This document shows, in pieces, positions 9,877-19,125 of a DNA stretch of 64,000 nucleotides (the first letter of the stretch is position 1; each line of letters opens with the position of its first letter). Origin of the DNA: Lachnospiraceae bacterium. GTDB lineage: Bacteria; Bacillota; Clostridia; Lachnospirales; Lachnospiraceae. The DNA lies in assembly GCA_016283275.1 (NCBI GenBank), contig JAEEMP010000125.1:62001-126000 (forward strand), read 5' to 3'. The translations under genes and the position numbers were made by a program. The notes beneath the pieces are model-generated. The model made no database searches and was not told where the DNA came from. It saw only the letters and a program-made list of their open reading frames with translations.

Positions 9877-12800
9877 TTAAGCAGTTACAACCCTCTTGGG
9901 TTCTCTTCTGTCCTTGACAAAGAATAATGCTATACTCATAGCCGCAAGTCCTATGGAAAGGAACCACTTGGGCTGGAAATCACCTGTCTTGGGAGTAGCA
10001 TCATAAGATGTTCCTTCCACAAGATTTCCCGTATCCACATAGATCGTATAAGGCGAGAAGTGTGTACAGTCAAATACTATACAGGGAACACCGTCTATAG
10101 CGGTAAATCTGGGATTAAGCTTATCAAGCTTTTCATTCACAACGCCTGCAGCCTTGTTGTTTCCGGCATACGGAGCAAGCGCATCCGGTATGGGAAGCGT
10201 AAGTGTAATGGACAAGCCTGTCGTATCGGTTATCTTTGTGGAACCGGTCGAATCGTAAAGGCTTATATCCATAGCGCTGTATCTTATGTTGTCAAGATTT
10301 CCGTATTCGTTTGTAAGAGCCTTTTCAACAGCCTGTGTAGCCGCTGCGGTCTCTGTGATCCTTATTACGTAGTTGTCCGTCGATCCGTTGACCGTAGCGG
10401 ATGCAAGTCCCGTATTGGAAATGCCGGGTTTTGAAATAACAACGGTATTGCCGGGATTATTTCCGTTTACGTTATTGCTTCCGGTACCGTTATTCGATCC
10501 GTTCGACGATGAAGAACCGCCGTTCGAACCGGAAGATGATGCATCCTTAAATGTTGCGGTTACTGCGGAATTGTGAGCGGGCATCGTAAGCGTTGTTGCG
10601 GGAACGGATACACTTGCTATACCAAGATCGTCCGTCTCGGGTACCCACTTATCAAACTGTTTTCCGCTGGGCGGATTCGTACAGGAAATTATGACAGTTG
10701 CTCCTGCGGCATAGCTTCCGGATCCGTTACCGTTTGTAACAAGTAATGTGTAAAGTGTGCCGGTTCCGGGCGTCGTACCCTGATTGGTCCCGCCGCCGTT
10801 ATTGCCGCTCACACCGGAATTGTTTCCGTTCGGAGTATTGCCGTTTAACGGATCGTTACCCGATACACCGCCCGGATTGTTCTGATTCTGCGTATATGTG
10901 GCTACTATTATCGTATCTGTTGTTATGTTTGTAAGCGGTTTGTTCCATCCTGCAAAAGTATATCCGTCTCTTACGGGATCTGCTGGGATATCTTCAAGCT
11001 TAACGCTTCCGCCTACAGTCACAAATATATAATTTGAAAGTTCTTTTCCGTCGTAATCAAGGAACTGAACCTTAACGGTATCGTCAAGAGTCTCGGTTAC
11101 GTCGGCGCCGATATCCTTTGCAGCCTTTCTCACTGCCGAATCCTTATAGGAAATGACTCTGTAGCTAGTGGGATCATCCGAAGCATCACCGAATGCATCC
11201 TTCGGGAGGTATACTTCTTTACCGTATGCAACAACTTCTATACCGTTCATGGTACCCTTAAATGCATCATGTCCGATCGCGGTCACATTTTCGGGAAGTA
11301 CTACCTGATTTAATCTGTCGCAGTCCTTAAAGCAATCATCGGGGATCTCCGAAAGCTGGTCCACGCCTCTTAAGTCAACGCCCGTGATACCGTCACAGTT
11401 TTCAAATGCGCCGTCCCTTATCTCCGATACATTGGCAAGATAAGGATCCTCTTCACCGGGCTTAACCTTCTGGCTTCCCACAAGATTACCTCTTGAGGAA
11501 AGAACTTCCACTATGTCGTATGAACCGTCAGGATTCTTTGAATAAACTATACCGTTATAACAGATAAAGTCATCCGTATTGCTGCCTACCGAACTCAGAT
11601 TTGCACAACCGGTAAACGGAGCAACACCCATCTCGGTAAGTGCATCACCGAGATTAAGACTTGTAAGTCTTTCGCAGCTCTTAAATGCATAATCGGGAAG
11701 ATATTCAACCGAATTCAATGTGATCGATTCAACGCGGTCATTACCGATATCTTCAAGTTCAAGGGTACTGCCCTTTTCATATTCACGTTTTCCGTCGTCT
11801 CCCGTTACCGTACCGTAGAAACCGTTAAACAGACCGTTCTGTTTGTACTGTGCATAGTCGTCTGCGGTAAGCAGGTATTTTGAAACATTGCTCGAGTTGG
11901 AAGTGGTCGGGCTCTTTCCTTCCGCAAGTTTTGATGTGTTATTCATATAACCCTGGGCATCGATCGATCTGATACCCGAAGGTACTGTTACGTTGATCGC
12001 GGAATTTACAAGTTTTTCTTCGTCGAGTGAAAGCGTATATGTATATAAGACATTTCCTGCGGAATCCATGATCTCTTTACCGAGATTCTCATATCTGGTC
12101 AAAAGATCGGTGGGAAGTCCGGGGTTACCCGATACATCGGTAGTCTTGCCTTCGGTTCCCGATAATTTGTTTAACTGCTCATAATGAGGATAATCAAGGA
12201 GCGTGGGCATATCATTTCTGTTATCCACGATAACGGTCAGGAATGTGGGATAACCTGTCTTATAACATACTCTCGTACCTTCCGATTCATCGACATAGTT
12301 GGTAGAATCCGTAGCCCATACGAACGGACCGTAGCTTTCATCTATGTCACCCTCAAAGGTAAGTCTGTCGGAACCCGTGCTGAACGCATTGGCGCCGATA
12401 TTGCCGACAGGGAATGATGAATAACCGCCCTTGGGCGTCTCAAAATTAACATATGTGAGTTTCGGACAGTTTTCAAACGCGGACTCGCCGATACTTGTTA
12501 CCGAATTACCTATCGATACAGACTCAAGGATCGGACATCCCTTAAATGAATTGGGTGCGATCGTACTGATCGTATTATCTGCGATCTTGATCGTCTTTAT
12601 GTAATTATGTACTTCGGGATCGGAGAAACATGCGGATGCAACACCCGTAACCTTTGTATCACCGACTGTCTCGGGGATTTCAAGATCAAGGCCGCTCGCC
12701 TGAGCTTCAGCCTGCATTGCCGCGGATGCGTAAGTACAGGATTGAAGAACACCGTTATCATCAATGATAAGGATGTACTGTCCGTTACTTATCTCAACCT

Positions 12801-15012
12801 GCTCTTTTCCGTTTGTGTCTATGTAAATATAAGGAACATCATTGCCAAGTCCGCTCTTTAAGCCCCATGTGGACTTTCTGGGAGATGCGATATTACCCGC
12901 AAGATCCTTTTCGGGACCGTATACGCAGAACTCTTTGGTACGTATGGTATCAAACATCGTCCTGTCTCCGTCCGCGGGATTGCACTTATTGTCGCCGTTC
13001 TTGTCGTAATAACCGTATGTGACATAACCGCAGGCGCCGCCCTGATCGGGGAATCTGACATCTTTAAGAGCTATATCGTTAAAGAATACACCGTAAGGAA
13101 GTTCGACCGCTACATTCTTACCGTAATCGGAAGGCATTGTAACATGGGTAAGATTAGTACGGCCCGCAAGCACAAAGTTACCGATAGGTGTACGTGAAGG
13201 AGTCGTTCCGTCGGGCATCTTTTCGGTAACCGGACCCGAAATATGATCGGGGAACTTAAACTCCAAAAGGTTGCCGGATACACCCATCGTACATGCAAAG
13301 CATCCTTCGCCGAGTCTTGCGATATTGTCGGAAAGCTTTACGGTTGCAAGCGCTATGTCATTAAAGAACGCAAAGTCGCTGATATTACATGCCTGGTTGA
13401 TGGCGCTTAAGTCAAGATTTGAAAGTTTGGTACAGTTTGCAAACGCTCCGGGGCCCACATAAGAGATAGACTGTGAAAGCGCAGCCGAAGTAAGAACGTT
13501 ACAGCCGTAGAAGGCTTCCGTTCCGATATTTACCGTAGTATCCGAAATATTTATGGATGTAAGCTTTGTACAATCCTTAAACGCTCTGTTACCTATATCC
13601 TGAACGTTTGAGAAAGTGATCTTGTTAACGAAAGATTTGTTGAACGCATAATCGCCGATGTATTTTACTTCACCCGCAAGGTTCAGCTCGGTAACGTTTG
13701 TGGTCGATTCAAACGCATGCGCGCCTATACCGATAACGGAAGTAAGATCGGTGATCCGGAAACCGTAGGCATCGTTTCTGGATGATGATGAGAAAGATTC
13801 ATTTGCCGTTCCCTTGGGCATATATACATACTGGTTTGTAAGACCGCTTGTACCGCCTCTGGAATCCTTAACTTCATCAAGCGAATAACCGTGCCCCTGT
13901 AAAAGTCCGAAGTATGAAGGATGGACTTCGCAGAAGTAACTGAACATTCCTTCTTTTGTACGGGGCATATCAGCAACCCAGCATGTAAGGTAAGGACAAT
14001 ATGATGTGGGATTTGCGACCGATTGAGATATCGGTGTACCGACATTTGTCTGAGCGGCAGCGGGATACGCATTACTCGTGCTGTATGAGGGCAGATCGGG
14101 CAAAGTGGGATTATTCGTAGGCATTTCGGCATAAGGGTAAACGTCGGGATTGGAGGTATAATTCTCATAAGCCGTTTTCAATCTTTCAAATTCGGCCTTA
14201 TCGTTATTATACTTATCCATTGCTATCACAAAGGCATCGTATTTACTCTTATCCGAAACCCAGTCTTCGTATTTGGTCTTGTATGCGGCATACTGTGTCG
14301 GGAAATATCTCTTGATCCAGTAATCGTCCTCAAGATTATTGTCTTCTCTTGTGGAATCGATATTTTCCATGACAAATTTTGTCTGTGTATGTACGTCGGC
14401 AGCTGTATAAGCCGGATCGGATGCTTTTGCTGCGGGAACGGAAGAAAGATATTTCTTTACCTTTTCCTGACCCGGAGTATCGGGAACCTTGGCCGCGGTG
14501 TGAAGTCCGAGATAATTGTCAAAGAAATCCTTTTCAACGGCACAGTAAGACAACGGTATCGATGCTTCTATCGAAACCGTACCGGATGCATAAGTATCGT
14601 TATATTTACATACGATGGCGTAGGGGCTTCCGTTTACATCCTGCTGATAAACCTTAAACTGCCAGTTGTAATCAAAAGATCCGTCGGAAAGCTGACGCAC
14701 CATATATGTCTTCTTAACATTGGCTTCATCGGTATCGCCGCCAAGACCGTAGCCTGCTTCGGTACCGTATCTGTTTAAATTGACCCCGGTAAGACTCGGA
14801 TCGTAATATGCAAGATCCGTGCTGTCGGTCTCCTGAACACCGTACACATAAGTCGTTTCGGCGTTTTCTCCGGATCCCGTACCCGGAGCTATATATGCCT
14901 CTGTGGGCTTCGCCGGAACGGCAGCCACTATAATGGAAGTAACCATCAATACTCCGGCAACGGAGCGTCTAACAGTCTTTTTAGTCCTTCTTGACATATT
15001 GAGTTTCTTCAT
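9877..15012 (-). CDS. Giant BspA-type LRR surface protein with InlB-type B-repeat and TPKTGD sorting signal
   Basis: About 1710 aa from likely start MKKLNMSRR (ORF opens at 15069); LRR_5 repeats; VQFLDYDGKELSNYIFVTVGG..GYTFAGW repeat; C-term TPKTGD-hydrophobic-KDRREPKR. Confidence 0.88.
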   Translation of the reverse strand: MKKLNMSRRTKKTVRRSVAGVLMVTSIIVAAVPAKPTEAYIAPGTGSGENAETTYVYGVQETDSTDLAYYDPSLTGVNLNRYGTEAGYGLGGDTDEANVKKTYMVRQLSDGSFDYNWQFKVYQQDVNGSPYAIVCKYNDTYASGTVSIEASIPLSYCAVEKDFFDNYLGLHTAAKVPDTPGQEKVKKYLSSVPAAKASDPAYTAADVHTQTKFVMENIDSTREDNNLEDDYWIKRYFPTQYAAYKTKYEDWVSDKSKYDAFVIAMDKYNNDKAEFERLKTAYENYTSNPDVYPYAEMPTNNPTLPDLPSYSTSNAYPAAAQTNVGTPISQSVANPTSYCPYLTCWVADMPRTKEGMFSYFCEVHPSYFGLLQGHGYSLDEVKDSRGGTSGLTNQYVYMPKGTANESFSSSSRNDAYGFRITDLTSVIGIGAHAFESTTNVTELNLAGEVKYIGDYAFNKSFVNKITFSNVQDIGNRAFKDCTKLTSINISDTTVNIGTEAFYGCNVLTSAALSQSISYVGPGAFANCTKLSNLDLSAINQACNISDFAFFNDIALATVKLSDNIARLGEGCFACTMGVSGNLLEFKFPDHISGPVTEKMPDGTTPSRTPIGNFVLAGRTNLTHVTMPSDYGKNVAVELPYGVFFNDIALKDVRFPDQGGACGYVTYGYYDKNGDNKCNPADGDRTMFDTIRTKEFCVYGPEKDLAGNIASPRKSTWGLKSGLGNDVPYIYIDTNGKEQVEISNGQYILIIDDNGVLQSCTYASAAMQAEAQASGLDLEIPETVGDTKVTGVASACFSDPEVHNYIKTIKIADNTISTIAPNSFKGCPILESVSIGNSVTSIGESAFENCPKLTYVNFETPKGGYSSFPVGNIGANAFSTGSDRLTFEGDIDESYGPFVWATDSTNYVDESEGTRVCYKTGYPTFLTVIVDNRNDMPTLLDYPHYEQLNKLSGTEGKTTDVSGNPGLPTDLLTRYENLGKEIMDSAGNVLYTYTLSLDEEKLVNSAINVTVPSGIRSIDAQGYMNNTSKLAEGKSPTTSNSSNVSKYLLTADDYAQYKQNGLFNGFYGTVTGDDGKREYEKGSTLELEDIGNDRVESITLNSVEYLPDYAFKSCERLTSLNLGDALTEMGVAPFTGCANLSSVGSNTDDFICYNGIVYSKNPDGSYDIVEVLSSRGNLVGSQKVKPGEEDPYLANVSEIRDGAFENCDGITGVDLRGVDQLSEIPDDCFKDCDRLNQVVLPENVTAIGHDAFKGTMNGIEVVAYGKEVYLPKDAFGDASDDPTSYRVISYKDSAVRKAAKDIGADVTETLDDTVKVQFLDYDGKELSNYIFVTVGGSVKLEDIPADPVRDGYTFAGWNKPLTNITTDTIIVATYTQNQNNPGGVSGNDPLNGNTPNGNNSGVSGNNGGGTNQGTTPGTGTLYTLLVTNGNGSGSYAAGATVIISCTNPPSGKQFDKWVPETDDLGIASVSVPATTLTMPAHNSAVTATFKDASSSGSNGGSSSSNGSNNGTGSNNVNGNNPGNTVVISKPGISNTGLASATVNGSTDNYVIRITETAAATQAVEKALTNEYGNLDNIRYSAMDISLYDSTGSTKITDTTGLSITLTLPIPDALAPYAGNNKAAGVVNEKLDKLNPRFTAIDGVPCIVFDCTHFSPYTIYVDTGNLVEGTSYDATPKTGDFQPKWFLSIGLAAMSIALFFVKDRREPKRVVTA

Positions 15013-15065
15013 GATCCTGAATCTCCCCGCGTCTCTGACGCTATTTTTATTATCCGAAAAATGAA

Positions 15066-16223
15066 TCAATCAATCTTTTTGGCCACCACGGCAAACCTTC
15101 CGTTCTCTTCCTGATAATCGCAGGTGGAGAGCGTTATAAGCCTGTCGCCGTAGACGGCGGTCACACCGGTATCGTAAATGCTCATCTTTGACATTTCTTC
15201 CATCGCGGAATTGAATTCGGCTTCGGAATTGGCATCTATGAATTGATAATACTTAAAGGTGATCTCATCGGCGTTGTATATATGCGTCCTGAACGCATAC
15301 ATTACCTCATAAGTCCCTTTTTCGTATATGGTGTCGAACTGAATGTATCTGTGTTCTTTGTAAAAATCTTCGTTTCCGTATTTTACAAGGCTTCCGAACA
15401 TCTTTCCGGAGTTCATGTGATGTCCGTAGATTATGTAATTGGTATTGCCCAGTACTATATCGCAGTTGCAATCAAGAAATATACATCCGTTCACATCTTC
15501 TTTCTGTTCGAAGTTGTGCTTAAGATAATATTCGTTGTCGTATGTCTGCATGACAGGATAATCTATCTTGGTGCCGTCGATCTTGACCCAGCCTATAAGG
15601 CTTTTGTTCTTTTGATACATTACTTTGTATTCATCAAGTATCTCAGGGATCACGACTTCATCGTCGTATTCCTTTTTAAGCACCTGCGAGACCGTTATAA
15701 AATCCGCGGCGGACGAATCTCTTAAATCCGCCATTGCTTGGGCACTTTCTTCCGCAGCCTTGGCATCGAGCATGTATTTCACAAAATACCCTATACAGCC
15801 AAAAGAAACGACAACAAGAGAAATAACAAGCAGAGTTCTCTTCCTGTTCTGCTTCTTTATTTCCCGGTTTATCGCATTCTTCATGCTCTCATCCATGACT
15901 TCGGGCCTTGATTTGGTTCGTTTTACACTACCCTTATTCTTTTTATCGGCAGATTTACCCTTTTTATTAACCCCTTCACGGGATAAATCGTCGGATAGCT
16001 CTCCGTTTTTGTATTTATTGTACAGCTCAAATACATGATCATCGAACTTTCGCCCTTTGTCGGATTCAAAAGAAACCGTCTGAAGTTCCCTGTATATACC
16101 TTTTACGCCTTCAAAAGTATCGATGTCATATATTCTTTTAAGATCATCTATTATCTTTTCATCGTGGGTTTCACGCTTATAATCGTCTTCCGAACGGTAT
16201 TTTCTGCCATTGACTTCGTACAT
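15066..16223 (-). CDS. srtB: Class B sortase with N-terminal cytosolic extension
   Basis: 385 aa; single TM; NYIIYGHHM, LITLSTCDYQ and GRFAVVAKK motifs. Confidence 0.92.
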   Translation of the reverse strand: MYEVNGRKYRSEDDYKRETHDEKIIDDLKRIYDIDTFEGVKGIYRELQTVSFESDKGRKFDDHVFELYNKYKNGELSDDLSREGVNKKGKSADKKNKGSVKRTKSRPEVMDESMKNAINREIKKQNRKRTLLVISLVVVSFGCIGYFVKYMLDAKAAEESAQAMADLRDSSAADFITVSQVLKKEYDDEVVIPEILDEYKVMYQKNKSLIGWVKIDGTKIDYPVMQTYDNEYYLKHNFEQKEDVNGCIFLDCNCDIVLGNTNYIIYGHHMNSGKMFGSLVKYGNEDFYKEHRYIQFDTIYEKGTYEVMYAFRTHIYNADEITFKYYQFIDANSEAEFNSAMEEMSKMSIYDTGVTAVYGDRLITLSTCDYQEENGRFAVVAKKID

Positions 16224-16324
16224 AGGCTTACATTATCATCCTAATTTTAGCATTATACATATATCATTTTACTATATGTAGGATTTTTTGCAAGTAGCAT
16301 CTACTAAATATTGTTATTGTCGTA

Positions 16325-16358
16325 AAAGAAAAAGGAACCCCCGATCGGGGATTCCTTT
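16325..16358 (-). terminator. Intrinsic terminator of the EF-G-like gene
   Basis: Minus AAAGGAATCCCCGATCGGGGGTTCCTTTTTC. Confidence 0.8.
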
Positions 16359-16368
16359 ATTGATCTTT

Positions 16369-18462
16369 TTATGCTTCGGTATTGCCTTCCGCAACCTTTT
16401 CGGCGCGTTCTTTAACCTGAGCTTCCTGAATATCCGAAGGAGCCTGCTCATAACGTTCGAACTCATATTCAAACTCGCCGCGTCCGCCGGTCATGGAACG
16501 TAAGTCTGTACAATAACCGGTAAGACTCATCATCGGAACGCTTGCTTCGATGATCTGACGTCCGCCGGCTACGGGGTTCATACCCAGAACACGACCGCGT
16601 CTCTTGTTAAGATCGCCCATAACATCGCCTGTGTAAGCATCGGGAACATTGACCTTCAAACTTGCGATAGGCTCAAGAAGTACAGGTGTTGCTTCCATGA
16701 AGCCTTTCTTGAAAGCCTGGATGGTAGCCATCTTGAATGCCATTTCCGAAGAGTCTACGGGATGGTAGGAACCATCGTACAATGTAGCCTTAACTCCGAC
16801 AACGGGATAAGCTGCAAGAGGTCCGCGAAGTACCGATTCCTGAAGTCCCTTTTCAACTGCGGGGAAGTAGTTCTTCGGAACCGCACCGCCGACAACTTCT
16901 TCGTCGAATTCGTAAGGAACGGTGATGTCGCTTGACGGCTCGAAACGCATCTTAACGTGACCGTACTGTCCGTGGCCGCCCGACTGCTTCTTGTACTTAT
17001 ATTCAACGTCGGACTTCTTCTTGATGGTCTCTCTGAATGCGATCTTCGGCTTCTCAAGTACGATCTCAACCTTGTATTCATTCTTAAGTCTTGAAACCGC
17101 GATATCAAGTGCCATATCGCCCATAGCGTAAAGAAGCATCTGACCGTTTTCGGAGTCATTTACATTCTTGAGGGTAAGATCTTCATGCATCATCTTCTGA
17201 AGCGCTTGGGAGATCTTATCAACATCACCCTTATTAACGGGCTTGTATCTCATGTATGTATAAGGCTTTGATATCTCAAACATACCGTACTTGATAACGT
17301 TGGCTTTTGTGGAAAGGGAGTTGCCCGTACGTGCGGAGGACAACTTGGGTATAGCTCCGATATCTCCCGCATGAAGTTCGGATACTTCAATAGGCTTATT
17401 ACCCTGAAGGGTATAAAGCTTGCTGACCTTTTCCTCAATATCCTTATCAATGTTGTAGACAGGATCGTCTGCCTTGAATACACCCGAGCATACCTTGATA
17501 AGAGAATACTTTCCGATGAAAGGATCGACGATCGTCTTAAATATGTATGCCGATTTAGCCTTTGAGAAATCGTAATTTGCTTCGAATATCTCGTTGTTCT
17601 TCATGGAGATACCTGCGATCTTGCAGTTCTCGGGACTCGGAAGATATTTAACGATATCATCAAGGAGTGTATATACACCGTAGCAAAGCAGGCTTGAACC
17701 CATTGTCATGGGTACTACTGTAGAATCTATAACGTTTGTACGGATAGCTGCACGGATCTCTGCTTCCGAGAAGGTGTCACCCGAGAAATATCTGTCCATG
17801 AACTCTTCACTGGTCTCTGCAACAGTTTCCATAAGGGTTTCACGATACTGCTCAAGGTTAGCCTTTGAGTAATCCGGAACGGGGATCTCAACCGTTTCCT
17901 TGCCCTGCCACTTCTGGCCTTTTTCGGAAATAACGTTAACATATCCGATAAGTTTCTCATTCTCACGGATCGGAAGATGGAAAGGAGCCATACGCTTTCC
18001 GTACTTCTCGGTAAGTGTCTCGACAACGTTCTTGTAGGAGGCGTTGTCAACATCCATATCCGTTACAAATATCATTCTGGGAAGCTTATGCTTCTCGCAA
18101 AGATCCCATGCCTTCTCTGTGCCGACTTCTACACCGGCTTTACCCGAAACAACAATGATAGCCGCATCGGCAGCCGCAACAGCCTCTTCCACTTCGCCCA
18201 CAAAATCGAAATAACCCGGTGTATCGAGAAGATTAATCTTTACACCATCCCACTCAAGAGAAATCAATGATGTATTAATTGAGAATTTCCTCTTCTGCTC
18301 TTCTTTGCTAAAGTCAGAAATAGTGTTTCCGTCATCGACCTTTCCCATACGGGATGTTAAACCCGCAAGATAAGCCATTGCCTCGGCAAGACTTGTCTTA
18401 CCGCATCCGCCGTGACCTAAAAGGACAACGTTACGGATTTTGTCCGTTGTGTAAACATTCAT
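16369..18462 (-). CDS. Elongation factor G-like translational GTPase
   Basis: GHGGCGKTSL, DTPGYFDFVGEVEEAV; EF-G domains to SYGxGRGEFEYEF-like tail; ATG at 18462 has GGAGG upstream. Confidence 0.9.
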   Translation of the reverse strand: MNVYTTDKIRNVVLLGHGGCGKTSLAEAMAYLAGLTSRMGKVDDGNTISDFSKEEQKRKFSINTSLISLEWDGVKINLLDTPGYFDFVGEVEEAVAAADAAIIVVSGKAGVEVGTEKAWDLCEKHKLPRMIFVTDMDVDNASYKNVVETLTEKYGKRMAPFHLPIRENEKLIGYVNVISEKGQKWQGKETVEIPVPDYSKANLEQYRETLMETVAETSEEFMDRYFSGDTFSEAEIRAAIRTNVIDSTVVPMTMGSSLLCYGVYTLLDDIVKYLPSPENCKIAGISMKNNEIFEANYDFSKAKSAYIFKTIVDPFIGKYSLIKVCSGVFKADDPVYNIDKDIEEKVSKLYTLQGNKPIEVSELHAGDIGAIPKLSSARTGNSLSTKANVIKYGMFEISKPYTYMRYKPVNKGDVDKISQALQKMMHEDLTLKNVNDSENGQMLLYAMGDMALDIAVSRLKNEYKVEIVLEKPKIAFRETIKKKSDVEYKYKKQSGGHGQYGHVKMRFEPSSDITVPYEFDEEVVGGAVPKNYFPAVEKGLQESVLRGPLAAYPVVGVKATLYDGSYHPVDSSEMAFKMATIQAFKKGFMEATPVLLEPIASLKVNVPDAYTGDVMGDLNKRRGRVLGMNPVAGGRQIIEASVPMMSLTGYCTDLRSMTGGRGEFEYEFERYEQAPSDIQEAQVKERAEKVAEGNTEA

Positions 18463-18620
18463 CCTAAAAACCTCCAAAATACATTATTTCGGCTATACTT
18501 TTAAATGCTTTCTCTAAAAGAACGACCTTGTTAACAGTTTACTAAAAATTCAGACAACATTCAACATAATTGTTCAAAATATCTAAAAAATATCGGGTTT
18601 CAAGATTATTTTTATGCATA

Positions 18621-18655
18621 AAAAAGAACGTTTCGGATATACGAAACGTTCCTTA
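18621..18655 (-). terminator. Intrinsic terminator after the PilZ gene
   Basis: Minus GGAACGTTTCG-TATATC-CGAAACGTTCTTTTTT. Confidence 0.8.
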
Positions 18656-18673
18656 AAAAGTCATATCCGCCGA

Positions 18674-19012
18674 TTATTTTTTTGTCTCGTCTTCGACGGT
18701 CTGATAAACTTCGATCCTTGCCGCATCCATTTCGGGCATACCGATAAAAATGCTTCCGTAATTGAACTTATCACCGACCTTCTCAATACGAATGATCTCA
18801 AGGAAAGCATGAAGCACTTCTTTTGTCCAGATCGTAAGATAAGCTTCATAAACGGCGCCTATTGAAAGAGCCTTATCTGCGGTAAATCCGACGCCCGTCT
18901 TCGAAACATCGTTAACCTCTATTCCGACTTCTTCGACTCCCGAACCGTCAAGGCGCTTTAATACAAGCTTTGACAAAAGCTCCGTCCTTTTGTGTTTACG
19001 TTTTTCTTCCAT
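18674..19012 (-). CDS. PilZ-domain protein
   Basis: 112 aa; EEKRKHKRTELLSKLVLK...NDVSKTGVGF, PilZ RxxxR and DxSxxG pattern. Confidence 0.82.
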   Translation of the reverse strand: MEEKRKHKRTELLSKLVLKRLDGSGVEEVGIEVNDVSKTGVGFTADKALSIGAVYEAYLTIWTKEVLHAFLEIIRIEKVGDKFNYGSIFIGMPEMDAARIEVYQTVEDETKK

Positions 19013-19125
19013 TAATTCACCCTCCGAAAATGGGCATGAAGATTATCATAAAAAACCGGATGCCCATAAATTTATAGCCTATGCTATAAACTGATTTTAC
19101 AAAATTAGATATTCAAAGTAAAGAT

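Noticed and set aside
6997-15012. Gene duplication or rearrangement artefact between the two BspA genes
   Set aside because: Both are LRR_5 proteins but their sequences, linkers and C-termini clearly differ; adjacency is natural for sortase substrates
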